From assembly GCF_024494725.1 (NCBI RefSeq), contig NZ_JANHDK010000001.1:1426001-1490000 (forward strand): a stretch of 64,000 nucleotides of DNA. Direction: 5' to 3'. The stretch's first letter is position 1, and every line of letters begins with the position of its first letter. Source of the stretch: Haloplanus ruber. Lineage in GTDB: Archaea > Halobacteriota > Halobacteria > Halobacteriales > Haloferacaceae. A program made the position numbers and the translations under genes. A model generated the notes under the pieces. The model was not told the origin of the DNA. It worked only from the letters and a program-made list of their open reading frames with translations, and did not search any database. This document shows positions 51,893 through 61,498 of this stretch, piece after piece.

Positions 51893-54800
51893 CCGCAGCC
51901 ACCTCCGGGTCGGCGTCGCCGTCGAGTTGGATGCCCGTGACCGCGCTCACGTTGTCGCCCTGCATGGTGACGCCGATAGCGCGCTCGGAGCGATCCAGCA
52001 GGGCCGACCGGTGCGAGACGACGACGAACTGTGCCTCACCCGCCAGGTCGTCGACCATCTCGCCCACCCGCTCGGCGTTGGCGGCATCGAGGAAGGCGTC
52101 CACCTCGTCCAGCGCGTAGAACGGCGCCGGGTTGTGCCGCTGGATGGCGAAGATGAACGCGAGCGCGGTCAGTGACTTCTCGCCGCCGCTCATCGCGTCC
52201 AGCCGCTGGACGGGCTTGTCCCCGGGCTGGGCCTTCATCGTCAGTCCGCCTTCGAAGGGGTCGTCCTCGTTCTCTAAGTGGAGTTCGCCCGTTCCCGCCG
52301 AGAGCCGCTCGAAGATGTCCTGAAAGTGGGCGTCGATGGCGTCGAACGCCGCCATGAACGTCTCTTTTTTCTTGGCTTCGTAGCCCTCGATGCGCTCCTC
52401 GATGGCGTCGCGCTCGTCGACGAGCGTGTCGCGGCGCTCCCGCAGGTCGTCGAGTGCCGCCTCCACCTCGTCGTACTCGTCGATGGCGAGCATGTTCACG
52501 GGTTCGAGCGCCGCCATCTCGCCTTCTAACCGCTCGACGTTCGCTTCCACCTCGTCGTGGTCCGGGATCGCCTCGGGGTCGTACTCGCCGACCTCGCCTT
52601 CGAGTTCGTCGATTTCCCAGCCCAGGCGCTCGATGTCGTCCTCTAAGTCGGTGAGCGTCGACTCCACGGCGGTCACCCGCTCGCGCGCCTCGTCGCGCTC
52701 TGTCTGGGCCTCCCGGAGATCCGTCTGTAGCTCCCGGCGCTCGGCTTTCAGGTCCGCGAGTTCGTCCTCTAAGTCCTCGATGGCCGCGCGCTTTTCCTCC
52801 AAGGTCGCCTCGCGGTCCTCGATGTCGGCCTCTGCCGCCGCGATAGCGTCCTCGGCCTCGGCCGTGCGCGCCTTCGCCGTCTCGATTGTGGCTTCGAGGT
52901 CTGCGATATCTTCCTCGGTGTACTCGATCTCGAGGTCGGTCTGGTCGAGGCGGGCGTCGAGGTCGTCCATCCGATCTTCCAAGTCCGCGATGTCGGCTTC
53001 GAGTTCCTCCTTGCGCTCGGTGAGTTCGGGCACCCGGGAGTCCGCGAGTTCCGCTTCGAGGTCGTCGATGTCGGCCTCGACCGACGCAATCTCCTCGTCG
53101 AGGTCGGCGATGCGGGCCTCGTGGTCGTTCATCCGCTCGTCCGTCTCCTCGCGTTCGGCCCGAAGGTCGTCGAGTTCGGCCTCTAACTCCTCAAGTTCGG
53201 TCTCCACCGCCGCGATGTCGCCCTCGGCGTCCTCGATGTCGCTTTCGACCTCGCGGATTCGCTCGGTCGCGTCGGCCTTCCGGTCGCGGGCGTCGTCGAG
53301 GCGGGACTCCACGTCCCGGATCTCCTCGCGGATCGCCCGCCGGTCGTCCTCCAGTGACTCGATTTCCTCGGCCAGCCGTTCGAGCTTCCCCTTCCCGCTT
53401 TTCGTGAAGGAGTAACGCGACCCGCCGCCGGAGCCGCCGGTCATCGCACCGCTTTTCTCGACGAGGTCGCCGTCGAGGGTCACCATCCGGTAGTCGCCCA
53501 TCAGGTCGCGGGCGGTGTCCATGTCCTCGACGACGAGCGTCGATCCGAGGACATACGAGAAGATGCCGGCGTAGCGGTCCTCGTAGTCGACGAGACTGCG
53601 CGCGAAGTCGACGACGCCCGGATGGGACGGCTTCGAGGGGAGACCCCGCCGATCCATCTCGGTGATCGGGAGGAAGGTCGCCCGCCCCGCCGACCGGGAC
53701 TTGAGGTAGTCGATACAAGCCGAGCCGACGCCGTCGTCGTCGACGACGACGTTCGCCAGCCGCCCGCCGGCGGCCGTCTCGCAGGCGGTGGCGTACTCGG
53801 CGCCGACGCTGCCAAGCTGGCCGACCGCGCCGTGGACGCCGTCGATGCCCGCATTCAAGACCGTCGTCACCGACCGCGGCCAGGAGTCGTCGCCGTCACG
53901 GCTGGCGCGTGCCTCCAGCTCCGCGTACTCGTTTTGTTTCGAGCGAAGGTCCGCTTCGATCCCATCGAGGTCGTCCTGCAGGTCGGCCTTCTCGGCGCGA
54001 AGCTCCGCGATCGCTGACTCGATTTTCTCGCGGTTCTTTTCGGCGCGGTCGAGTTCGCCGTGCAGGTCCGAGCGATCCGCTTTCAGTTCCGGGAGCCGCT
54101 CGTGGACCGCCTCCAGCTCCGACTGGGCCTCGCTGATGCGGTTGGACCGACGGCGGGCCTCGTCGAGGAGCCGGTCTTTCTCTCGCTGGGCGTCGTTGCG
54201 CTCGGTTTTCAGTTCCTCCAGCGACGCCTTGCGCTCCGCGAGTTGTGTCTTGAGTTCGTCGAACTCGGTGTCGACACTCTCGATTTCCGCCTCGACCTCC
54301 GCGAGAGCCGCCTCCTGTTCCTCGATGTCGCCTTTCACCGACGCCTTCTCGACTTTGATCGACCGCTTCTCCTCGTTGAGGTCGTCGAGTGTCTCGCTTT
54401 TCCGGTCGAGGGTGACGAAGGCCTCGCGGCGGTCTTGCTCCGCGTCCTCGATTTTCTCCTCCTGATTCTCGATGGTGGCTTCGAGGCGGCCGATCTCGCC
54501 TTTGATCTCCTCGATTTCACCCTTTATCCGGAGCTGTTCGTCCTCGCCTTTCCGCTCGATCTCTCGGGTGAGGTCGTCGAGTTCGGCCTCCAGATCCTCG
54601 ACGGCGGCCTCGCGCTCCGCAAGGGTGGCCCGCCGGTCGGCGAGTTCCTGTTCGGTGGCCTCGATCCGTTTTTCCGTGCGCGCGAGGGCGGTCCGCTTTT
54701 CCTCCAGTTCGGCCGCCTTCAGGTAGCCCTCGTACTCCGCTTTCTCCTCGCGGAGCGACTGATATTCGAGGGCTGTCTCGCGTTCGTCTTCGAGTTGATC

Positions 54801-55466
54801 GAGGCGATCCTCCTTTTCGCCGATCCGGAGATCAGCCTCGTCGATGCGCTCCTCGACGGTTTCGAGTTCCTCGAAGGCGTCCTCCTTTTTCGCGTCGAAC
54901 TCGGCGACGCCCGCAATCTCGTCGATGATCCCTCGGCGCTGGCCCGCCGACATGTTGATGATCTCGGTCACGTCGCCCTGCATGACGACGTTGTACCCCT
55001 CCGGTGTCACGCCGGCCTGGGCCAGCAGGTCACGAATGTCCGAGAGGTTGACCGACCGCCCGTTGAGGTAGTAGTAGGAGTAGTAGTTGTCTTCGGTCTC
55101 CTTGACCCGGCGCTTGACCGAGATTTCGTCGATATCGCCCACGTCCTCGGTGCCGGCGGCGTTGACCACCTGCGAGCGGTCCAGTGTCCCGTCGCCGTTG
55201 TCGAGGACGACCGTCACGCTCGCCTCGCGGGGCCCCGACCGATCCGTGTCGTCCTCGTGGCCGGGGTTGTAGATGAGGTCCGTGAGCTTCTCGGCCCGAA
55301 TGCCGCGCGTACGCGCTAGCCCGAGAGCGAAGAGTACACCGTCGATGATGTTGCTCTTCCCGGAGCCGTTCGGGCCGGTGATGACGGTGAAATCCTCGTA
55401 GAAGGGGATGCGCGTCTTCCGGCCGAAGCTCTTGAAGTCGTCGAGGACGAGCTCGGAGATGTGCAT
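51885..55466 (-). CDS. smc: Chromosome segregation protein SMC
   Basis: A 1193-residue SMC ATPase. Head N-half has Walker A VITGPNGSGKSNIIDGV (around residue 28-44), long antiparallel coiled coil (about 165-495 and 680-1020), a hinge (about 510-660, with GAVGQLGSVGAEYATACETAAGGRLANVV and GGSGGGSRYSF), and the C-half head with the ABC signature AMSGGEKSLTALAFIFA and Walker B FYALDEVDAFLDAAN. It shapes and segregates chromosomal DNA with ScpA. Its stop overlaps scpA; a coiled-coil protein gene ends 15 bases upstream of it, forming a three-gene operon. Confidence 0.97.
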   Translation of the reverse strand: MHISELVLDDFKSFGRKTRIPFYEDFTVITGPNGSGKSNIIDGVLFALGLARTRGIRAEKLTDLIYNPGHEDDTDRSGPREASVTVVLDNGDGTLDRSQVVNAAGTEDVGDIDEISVKRRVKETEDNYYSYYYLNGRSVNLSDIRDLLAQAGVTPEGYNVVMQGDVTEIINMSAGQRRGIIDEIAGVAEFDAKKEDAFEELETVEERIDEADLRIGEKEDRLDQLEDERETALEYQSLREEKAEYEGYLKAAELEEKRTALARTEKRIEATEQELADRRATLAEREAAVEDLEAELDDLTREIERKGEDEQLRIKGEIEEIKGEIGRLEATIENQEEKIEDAEQDRREAFVTLDRKSETLDDLNEEKRSIKVEKASVKGDIEEQEAALAEVEAEIESVDTEFDELKTQLAERKASLEELKTERNDAQREKDRLLDEARRRSNRISEAQSELEAVHERLPELKADRSDLHGELDRAEKNREKIESAIAELRAEKADLQDDLDGIEADLRSKQNEYAELEARASRDGDDSWPRSVTTVLNAGIDGVHGAVGQLGSVGAEYATACETAAGGRLANVVVDDDGVGSACIDYLKSRSAGRATFLPITEMDRRGLPSKPSHPGVVDFARSLVDYEDRYAGIFSYVLGSTLVVEDMDTARDLMGDYRMVTLDGDLVEKSGAMTGGSGGGSRYSFTKSGKGKLERLAEEIESLEDDRRAIREEIRDVESRLDDARDRKADATERIREVESDIEDAEGDIAAVETELEELEAELDDLRAEREETDERMNDHEARIADLDEEIASVEADIDDLEAELADSRVPELTERKEELEADIADLEDRMDDLDARLDQTDLEIEYTEEDIADLEATIETAKARTAEAEDAIAAAEADIEDREATLEEKRAAIEDLEDELADLKAERRELQTDLREAQTERDEARERVTAVESTLTDLEDDIERLGWEIDELEGEVGEYDPEAIPDHDEVEANVERLEGEMAALEPVNMLAIDEYDEVEAALDDLRERRDTLVDERDAIEERIEGYEAKKKETFMAAFDAIDAHFQDIFERLSAGTGELHLENEDDPFEGGLTMKAQPGDKPVQRLDAMSGGEKSLTALAFIFAIQRHNPAPFYALDEVDAFLDAANAERVGEMVDDLAGEAQFVVVSHRSALLDRSERAIGVTMQGDNVSAVTGIQLDGDADPEVAADD

Positions 55467-55481
55467 GGGGGACGGCCCCGA

Positions 55482-55808
55482 TCAGGCGACGATGATGTCG
55501 TTCCCGTCCGAATCGGAGTCGTCGTCCGTCTCGGGGTCGGCCTCGACCGACTCGTCGCGAGCCTCGGAGCCGGGGTCGGCCGGATCGGTCGACGCGTCGG
55601 CGGCGTCGGTAGCGGGGTCGGGGTCGGCGCTCGCGCTGGTGCCCGACTCGGACTCCCGCCGCTCGGGTGCCCGCGTCCGCTCGACGCCCTCCTCGGCTTC
55701 GAGCTGTCGCAGCCGTTCTCGCGTCTCGACGAGCTCCTCGGTGAGACCGTCGACGGCGGCCTGCAGTTCCGCGACCTGCGATTCGAGCTCCTCCACCCTG
55801 TTGCTCAT
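55482..55808 (-). CDS. Short coiled-coil protein with acidic tail, upstream of smc
   Basis: A 108-residue protein. Residues 1-42 (SNRVEELESQVAELQAAVDGLTEELVETRERLRQLEAE) form heptad repeats, then a Ser/Asp/Ala-rich acidic tail ends in DGNDIIVA. I recall small proteins of this form upstream of smc in haloarchaea. It may be a dimeric partner of SMC/ScpA or of transcription factors, since bZIP-like annotation is common; function unknown. The stop is 15 bases before the smc ATG. Confidence 0.75.
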   Translation of the reverse strand: MSNRVEELESQVAELQAAVDGLTEELVETRERLRQLEAEEGVERTRAPERRESESGTSASADPDPATDAADASTDPADPGSEARDESVEADPETDDDSDSDGNDIIVA

Positions 55809-55954
55809 GCACCAACCAGGCGTCGCCGGACGTATAAAGCTACGTCAGACATCCACACTATTGACCGGGTGAGGGCAGTCACCCGACGAGACCACGCGGC
55901 CGTGTGGCACGGTGAACCACCGAGCCTTTGTAGCCGGGGCTGCGACGGCCGGAT

Positions 55955-56782
55955 ATGCGTCACGTCGGACTGAAACTGCGGATGGCGGTCGTCGGGTCGC
56001 TCCTCTTTGGCTTCTACGGCGTGGCCGCCGTCGTCCTGATGGGGATGTTCGGGACCGACGTGTTCCCGCTGGTGATCGTCGGGAGCGTCGCCTTCGTCGG
56101 CGTCCAGTACAAACTCGGAAAGTGGATGGCGCTCCGGAGTGTTGGTGCCGAGGACCTCCCCGAGGATCGCCACCCCGAGATCCACCGCCGGGTCGAATCG
56201 CTCGCCCGCGATATGCGTATCGACAAGCCGCGACTCATGATCGCCTCGATGGGCGTCCCCAACGCCTTCGCCGTCGGCCGAAAAGGGGCCGGTACCGTCG
56301 TCGTGAGCCAGGAACTCCTGCGAACGCTCAACCCGGACGAGGTGGAGGGCGTGCTAGCTCACGAACTCGCACACATCCGTAACCGGGACGTGGTGATGAT
56401 GGTGCTCGGTCAGGGAGTCGCCTCCATCGTCGCCATCGTCGCTCAGTGGGCCGTCCTCCTGACCGGCGACAACGACCTCGCGGACCTCTTTCTCGCCATC
56501 GTCGTCGGCCAACTCACGCAGATGCTGGTGATGGTGTTCGTCTTCGCTATCTCGCGGTACCGCGAGTACGTTGCCGACGCCGATGCGGCCCGCGAGATCG
56601 GGAGCGGCGAACCCCTCGCCAGCGCCTTGGAGAAGATCAGCCACAGCGCGGGGCGCCAGGAGGACGCCGGCGTCGACGACCAAGTGAACGCGCTGTGTAT
56701 CTTCGGTGACGGCGGAGGGCTGGCGAACCTCCTCGCGACGCATCCGCCGGTCGAAAAGCGGATCGAACGCCTCCGCTCGTAG
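55955..56782 (+). CDS. htpX: HtpX-like M48 membrane metalloprotease
   Basis: A 275-residue zinc metalloprotease. Two N-terminal membrane helices (about 10-30 and 36-51) are followed by the zinc site HELAH (residues 136-140), two further helices (about 150-166 and 172-190) and the third ligand region YREYVADADAARE. It ends with ATHPPVEKRIERLRS, typical of HtpX. The family degrades misfolded membrane proteins. The next gene starts directly after its stop codon. Confidence 0.95.
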   Translation: MRHVGLKLRMAVVGSLLFGFYGVAAVVLMGMFGTDVFPLVIVGSVAFVGVQYKLGKWMALRSVGAEDLPEDRHPEIHRRVESLARDMRIDKPRLMIASMGVPNAFAVGRKGAGTVVVSQELLRTLNPDEVEGVLAHELAHIRNRDVVMMVLGQGVASIVAIVAQWAVLLTGDNDLADLFLAIVVGQLTQMLVMVFVFAISRYREYVADADAAREIGSGEPLASALEKISHSAGRQEDAGVDDQVNALCIFGDGGGLANLLATHPPVEKRIERLRS

Positions 56783-57019
56783 ATGGCCGGCCTCCGGACG
56801 CTCCTGGCGGCGGGTCTCGGTCTCCTGCTCGGGGTCTGCTGTCTGCTCGCCCCCGGTGCCGTGGTCCGCGTCCACACCGTCGGCCGCCGGCCGCACGACC
56901 GCCGCGGAGGGTACGGCGCCGACGGTGATCCGCCCGGCCGCTGGCTGCTTCTGGTCCGGGCCGTCGGCGTCGGTCTCGTCCTCGCAGGCGGGTACTTCGG
57001 CTACGTCGCGGTCGGTTAA
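56783..57019 (+). CDS. Small two-helix membrane protein downstream of htpX
   Basis: A 78-residue protein with a helix at about 6-28 (LLAAGLGLLLGVCCLLAPGAVV), a basic/glycine loop (HTVGRRPHDRRGGYGADGDPPGRW) and a second helix at about 55-77. It begins at the base after the htpX stop (TAG then ATG), so translation is likely coupled. No family was recognised. A role in membrane protein quality control is only suggested by position. Confidence 0.7.
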   Translation: MAGLRTLLAAGLGLLLGVCCLLAPGAVVRVHTVGRRPHDRRGGYGADGDPPGRWLLLVRAVGVGLVLAGGYFGYVAVG

Positions 57020-57144
57020 CCGTCGACGCAAGTCGCCGCGGAAACGGGAACGGCCGGGCGTCTCAGACGGGGATCGTACGTCAGTACCGATGGTCTGCCG
57101 GGCCGTCTCGACGAGCCACCAGGAAACAGTTGCAGTACCCCGTC

Positions 57145-57720
57145 TCAGGTGTCGTCCCGGATCCGGTCGAAGACGGGGCGGAGCGTGGCGACCGCCTCCT
57201 CGTCGTGGGCGTCGTCGTGGAGGTGGAAATGCGCCGTTGCGTCGGTCCGCTCGACGTGCGTATCGAGCGTATCGAGGAACTGGTACACCTCGTCCAGCGG
57301 CGAGTACTGTAACAGCACCGTGAGCGACTGGAAACAGACGAGGGTCGGCTCGGCCGGCTGACGCTCCAATACTTCCGTCAGCGTGACGCCAACATCGGTG
57401 AGGTTGGCGGGCGACGCGACGGTGCGGACACGGACGTCGGTGTCCGACGCTGCCGCGTCGTCGAGGCGGTCACGGGGGTCCGCCGCGTCCCACGAGGCGG
57501 TGTCGTCGACGACGAACGTCGCGCGCTCGGCGTCGGTGTCGGGGATGGTCTCCCAGCTATCGAGCCACCGGACCGGCGACCCCGCGAGGGCGACGACGAC
57601 GACGGCCGGGGCTTCAGGAGAGGGGGTGACCCGCGTACACTGCTGTGCCTCGACCGTCGTCGGTATGTCGGTCAGGTGGAGGGTGGTCGTGGAGGGCGAG
57701 TCCGATGAGATAGTATCGCC
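57145..57720 (-). pseudogene. DUF7504-like gene without an ordinary start codon (possible pseudogene)
   Basis: The reading frame encodes about 191 residues that look like a full haloarchaeal DUF7504-type protein: VVVVALAGSPVRWLDSW, ASPANLTDVGVTLTEVLERQ, PTLVCFQSLTVLLQYSPLDE and ending in ATLRPVFDRIRDDT. The family number is from memory. An in-frame TGA is at 57721-57723, and no ATG, GTG or TTG occurs between it and a TTG at 57367-57369, deep inside the domain. A GTG at 57722-57724 is one base out of frame. Either the 5' end is broken by a frameshift, a rare start codon is used (a CTG at 57673-57675 lies 37 bases after the TATA-like ATACTATC), or one base is wrong in the assembly. Start and function are unknown. 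Confidence 0.6.
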
Positions 57721-57782
57721 TCACGAATTGTAGTGGCCGGCATCTGAAAACAACTGTGGCGGTCCCCCGGGTGGGGCGCCGA

Positions 57783-59357
57783 TCAGCGGCGAAGCCCGAC
57801 GACGCCCAGGCCAACGACGAGCAACGCGCCGACGGGGACGAGCGGAACGTCGAGCGGACCGACGACGGGAATCGGCAGGGAGATCGACGCCCCAAGGATG
57901 TCGGGCACGGGAATCGTCACGCCGATCAGTGGGACGGTCAGACCGCTCGCGTTCGACTCGGCGGCCGGCGTGGTCGTCGGCGCTGGCGTCGCCGGTGTGG
58001 GCGTCGCGGACGGTGTCGCGGACGGTATCGGCGTCGCCGTGGGCGTGGCCGTCGGCGTTTCGACGGTCAGCGTCCGGTCGAGTGTGGTGACGTGTTCGGT
58101 TCCCCTGGAGTCGATGACGCGGAACTGGACCGTTGCGTTCCGGGCCTCGGGCGCAGCGAGGTGCCGCTCGAAACTGAGGTCGGTCACGATGTCACCGTCG
58201 TGGAGCGAAACGAGATCGATCACCTCGCCGGTGGCAGGGTCGACGGTTTCGATGGTCGCGGAGACGATTTCGCCGTCGGTGGCCATCCCCCTGGCGACGA
58301 CGGTGCTTCCGTTAACATAGCGGGTCCCGCCGCGGTCGAGTCGGAGTTCGGGGACGACGGTGCGCCGGACGGAGACGGTTCGTTCGGCGGTGTTACCTGC
58401 GGTGTCGGTGGCACGCAGAACGACGGCGGTGGCACCGGGGTGGAGCGTGACGTTCGACTCGAAGGTCACCTGCTGGCGTTCGGGGTCCGGTTCACCGATG
58501 CCCGGTTCGAGGAGGTACGTGGTGCCGTCATCGTTCTCGGGCGTGAGCGAGAGGCTCCGGATCTGCCCGTTGTCGGTCGTCTGTCCCCGCACCCGGAGGG
58601 TCTCCGGTCCGGTCCGGACCGCCGACAGGTTCGCGAGCGTCGGCGGCGCGGTGTCTTGGACTGTGACCGTTAGACGATGCACGCGGACGTGATTGAGTTC
58701 GTCGTAGTAGCGCGCGGTCACGGTGTTGTCGCCAACGCCGAGGAAGATCGGTTGGGTGAACGAGTCGTTCGGCGTTTCCGCCTCGTAGACGGTCCGGTCG
58801 GTCCGCGTCCCCACACCGGTGTCGTACTCGGTAGAGCGGTTGATGAGGAGATGCGTGACTCCCGTCAGATCGGAGAAGTTCCCTGCGAAGGTGACTCGGG
58901 AGGCGTTCACCGTCACGCTCTCCGGCGGCGGTTCGTGGGTTTCCGTCTCAAACGGATCGGTGTAGGCCACGTAGGGGCGCTGTGCGTCTTTCATCACCGT
59001 CACCTCGTGGGTCGTGACACCGCCGGCTTTCACCACGACCGTGAGGGTGTGGTTACCGCTCACGAGATCGAGGTAGAACGTCTCGTTGAGCGTAGAGCCG
59101 TTGGGCGTATAGCGTCGCTCGGTCGTGCCGTCGACGCGAACTGAGACGACGTCGATGGACCGATCCGCGTCCACGCTGACACCGATGGGCGGATCGTAGT
59201 TGATCGCCGTCTCGTTGCCGTCGTCGACGGGCGAGCCGTCGACGGTGACGGTGATATCCGGGGGCGTCGCGCCGGCGACGCCGGCGTCGGGGAGGAGGCC
59301 GACGGCGCCGGCCGCGACGACGAGGGCGGCGAGTGCGAGGCGGCCGGGCGCGTCCAT
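57783..59357 (-). CDS. Exported surface protein with beta-sandwich repeats
   Basis: A 524-residue surface protein. A signal peptide (DAPGRLALAALVVAAGAVGLL) is followed by beta-sandwich domains with repeating motifs (VSVDADRSIDVVSVRVDG, GDNTVTARYYDELNHVRVHRL, VVLRATDTAGNTAERTVSV) of Ig/cadherin-like form, a Thr/Pro/Ala linker (about 440-470), and a C-terminal helix (about 500-520, VPVGALLVVGLGVVGLRR) that likely anchors it in the membrane. No PGF-CTERM signal is seen. The function is probably adhesion or envelope structure. The ATG at 59357 is chosen over 59366 since the signal peptide begins there. Confidence 0.85.
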   Translation of the reverse strand: MDAPGRLALAALVVAAGAVGLLPDAGVAGATPPDITVTVDGSPVDDGNETAINYDPPIGVSVDADRSIDVVSVRVDGTTERRYTPNGSTLNETFYLDLVSGNHTLTVVVKAGGVTTHEVTVMKDAQRPYVAYTDPFETETHEPPPESVTVNASRVTFAGNFSDLTGVTHLLINRSTEYDTGVGTRTDRTVYEAETPNDSFTQPIFLGVGDNTVTARYYDELNHVRVHRLTVTVQDTAPPTLANLSAVRTGPETLRVRGQTTDNGQIRSLSLTPENDDGTTYLLEPGIGEPDPERQQVTFESNVTLHPGATAVVLRATDTAGNTAERTVSVRRTVVPELRLDRGGTRYVNGSTVVARGMATDGEIVSATIETVDPATGEVIDLVSLHDGDIVTDLSFERHLAAPEARNATVQFRVIDSRGTEHVTTLDRTLTVETPTATPTATPIPSATPSATPTPATPAPTTTPAAESNASGLTVPLIGVTIPVPDILGASISLPIPVVGPLDVPLVPVGALLVVGLGVVGLRR

Positions 59358-59497
59358 GACAGTCACTTCGTCGACCCGACGGCGCCTGGGGGTTTCAACG
59401 TGCCGCCCGCCTTCTCAGGGCTGAGAATCGGCGCCGCTGCTGGATATCGTGAGTACACAAAAATCGGTGAGATCGGCGAGAAGTGACGTCTGTCGCC

Positions 59498-59692
59498 TTA
59501 CAGGCGAACGACGTTGGTCGCGCGCGGACCCTTGGGGGAGTCCTCGATCTCGAATTCGAGTTCCTGTCCTTCTTCGAGGTCCGGACCGCCAACGTCCTCC
59601 ATGTGGAAGAACACGTCGTCGTCCGCGTCCTCAGTCTCAATAAAGCCGTAACCGCCAGTGTCGTTGAAGAAATCGACCGTACCAGTTGCCAT
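59498..59692 (-). CDS. cspA: Cold shock protein (CspA family)
   Basis: A 64-residue single cold-shock domain that binds single-stranded nucleic acid. The sequence ATGTVDFFNDTGGYGFIETE has RNP1-like GYGFI, and DDDVFFHMEDV has RNP2-like VFFH. Haloarchaeal copies are acidic, as here, and often abundant. The ATG at 59692 is chosen; an upstream GTG would add three or four codons. A TATA-like GTCTTAT lies about 32 bases upstream. Confidence 0.96.
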   Translation of the reverse strand: MATGTVDFFNDTGGYGFIETEDADDDVFFHMEDVGGPDLEEGQELEFEIEDSPKGPRATNVVRL

Positions 59693-59825
59693 TGCATCTA
59701 TCACGAGGCCCCCTCAAGGCATAAGACTTCCGTGAGTGGGTGACTCATGCCACGAGAGTCGGACGTAGAACCGAAGGGTTGGTTACGACGCGTCCCAAAA
59801 AGTTGGTAGAACGTTGGTTCTTGGA

Positions 59826-61475
59826 GTGTCGGCAACCGTCGCGTACACGCTGCTGTTCGTCGTGTCGACTGTCGGCTGTATCGCCGGCGCCGCCCGCGCC
59901 CGACGGATCGAGGACGCCGAGACACGCCGCAGCCTCGTGGTCCTGCTCGCCACGAGCGGGGCGTGGGCCGCCAGCCACGCGACACTGCTGGGCCTGCCCA
60001 GTCGCGGCCTGAAGACCGCCGTGTATCTCGCCGGACTCATCTTCGGATTCAGCACCGTCTTCGCGTGGCTCTACTTCTGTTCGGCGTACACCGGCCGCGA
60101 CTACCACCGACAGCGGACGTACCGCTATGCGGGGGTCGTCCTCTATCTGTTCGTCGTCGTCGTGAAGCTCACCAACCCCCTCCATCACCTCTATTTCACG
60201 ACCGGCTTCGTCACCGAGCCGTTCCCACATCTGGCGATCCAGCAGGGCCTGTTTCACTGGGTCGTGACCGGTCTCTCCTATACGCTCGCAGCCGTCGGGA
60301 TGTTCGCTCTGTTCGAGGCGTTCGTCGAGGCGGACTACGACGCCCGACCGCTCGCGGTCCTCGTCGCGCTCGCGGGCGCACCAGTCGTTCTCGATATCCT
60401 CGGGTTCGCGTCGTCGCTGTTGATCGATATGATCCACGCCCCCCTCGGGGTGGCGGCCTTCGCCGTCGGCGTCCTGTTCGTCTTCGAGGACCGGTTTTTC
60501 GCCGTCCAGCTTACCGGCGGCGTCGAAGGGGCGACCATCTTCCTCGACGACGACCGTCGCATCCGCGAGTTCAACGGAGCGGCCCGGCGGCTGTTTCCCG
60601 CCCTCGACGACGCAACCGACGAGCCAATCGAGTCGCTCCCGTCGGTGGCGATGGCGCTGGACGACGACCGCGGCGTGGTCGACGTCGATGTCGACGGCGA
60701 ACAGCGACATTACGTGGTGAGCGAGAGCGACTTCGACATCGGTCAGGGCTCGCTCTCGCGGATCGTCGTCTTCACCGACGTGACGCGGATCGAGCGCCAG
60801 CGCCGCGAACTCGAACGCCACGACCGACAACTCGAGGACCTCTCGACGGGCATGCGTCACGAACTCCGGAACGCGGTGACGATCATCCAGGGGAACGTCC
60901 GGTGGGCCATCAAGCAACTCGAGGACGGCGACGTCGAGGACGCACGCGGGGCACTCCGGACGGCCACCGACACGACCAACCGGACCACGCGTCTGATGAA
61001 CGACTTCGCGACGCTCGCACAGTACGGACAGACGATGGCCACCACCACCCGCATCGACATCGCCGAGGTGGCGCGGTCGGCTTGGGCCGACATCGAGGGC
61101 GAGGGCGCGTCGCTGGTCGTCGAGGGAGCCCCACGGATCACGGCCGATCCGACGCGTCTCGAACTACTCCTGCAACGGGCCTTCGAGTTCCTCGTCGACA
61201 ACGACGCGACGACGGTGACGGTCGCCCGCCACGACGACACGGTGACGGTCACGGGCAACGGCGCCCCGCCGGGAGCGGATCCCGAACGATACTTCGATTA
61301 CAGCGACGCGGCGGCCCACGGCGCCGTCGGCACCGCCCTCCCCTTGGTGCGAACGCTCGCACAGGTCCACGGCTGGGGCGTGACCATCGACGAAGACTAC
61401 CGGGACGGCGTCCGACTCGTCTTGGTGGTCGAGGATCCCCCACTCGCCGACGACCGAGCGACGGTACGGTTTTAG
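59826..61475 (+). CDS. 7TM-type sensor histidine kinase with atypical ATPase
   Basis: A 549-residue kinase. The first 225 residues hold seven membrane helices of the HisKA_7TM type (VAYTLLFVVSTVGCIAG... DIHAPLGVAAFAVGVLF), followed by a PAS-like part (about 230-340) and the acceptor box MRHELRNAVTIIQGN (about 347-361). The ATPase region is divergent: the usual DNGPG is replaced by TGNGAPPGADPERYF, and the end VHGWGVTIDEDYRDGVRLVLVVE is a haloarchaeal variant. GTG 59826 is preferred to TTG 59814. A winged-helix protein follows 23 bases after its stop. Confidence 0.85.
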   Translation: MSATVAYTLLFVVSTVGCIAGAARARRIEDAETRRSLVVLLATSGAWAASHATLLGLPSRGLKTAVYLAGLIFGFSTVFAWLYFCSAYTGRDYHRQRTYRYAGVVLYLFVVVVKLTNPLHHLYFTTGFVTEPFPHLAIQQGLFHWVVTGLSYTLAAVGMFALFEAFVEADYDARPLAVLVALAGAPVVLDILGFASSLLIDMIHAPLGVAAFAVGVLFVFEDRFFAVQLTGGVEGATIFLDDDRRIREFNGAARRLFPALDDATDEPIESLPSVAMALDDDRGVVDVDVDGEQRHYVVSESDFDIGQGSLSRIVVFTDVTRIERQRRELERHDRQLEDLSTGMRHELRNAVTIIQGNVRWAIKQLEDGDVEDARGALRTATDTTNRTTRLMNDFATLAQYGQTMATTTRIDIAEVARSAWADIEGEGASLVVEGAPRITADPTRLELLLQRAFEFLVDNDATTVTVARHDDTVTVTGNGAPPGADPERYFDYSDAAAHGAVGTALPLVRTLAQVHGWGVTIDEDYRDGVRLVLVVEDPPLADDRATVRF

Positions 61476-61498
61476 CGTTGGCCGTTCAGTTGACACCT

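Noticed and set aside
54060-55319. 419-residue plus-strand open frame opposite smc, and other long antisense frames (for example 16727-17782, 38729 region, 46720-48258)
   Set aside because: These mirror the codon bias of real genes on the other strand, and none has acidic haloarchaeal composition or a recognisable domain.
57950-58070. Short GC-rich repeats resembling a satellite or a CRISPR-like repeat array
   Set aside because: They are codons for a Thr/Pro/Ala linker in the surface protein; there are no fixed-length spacers.
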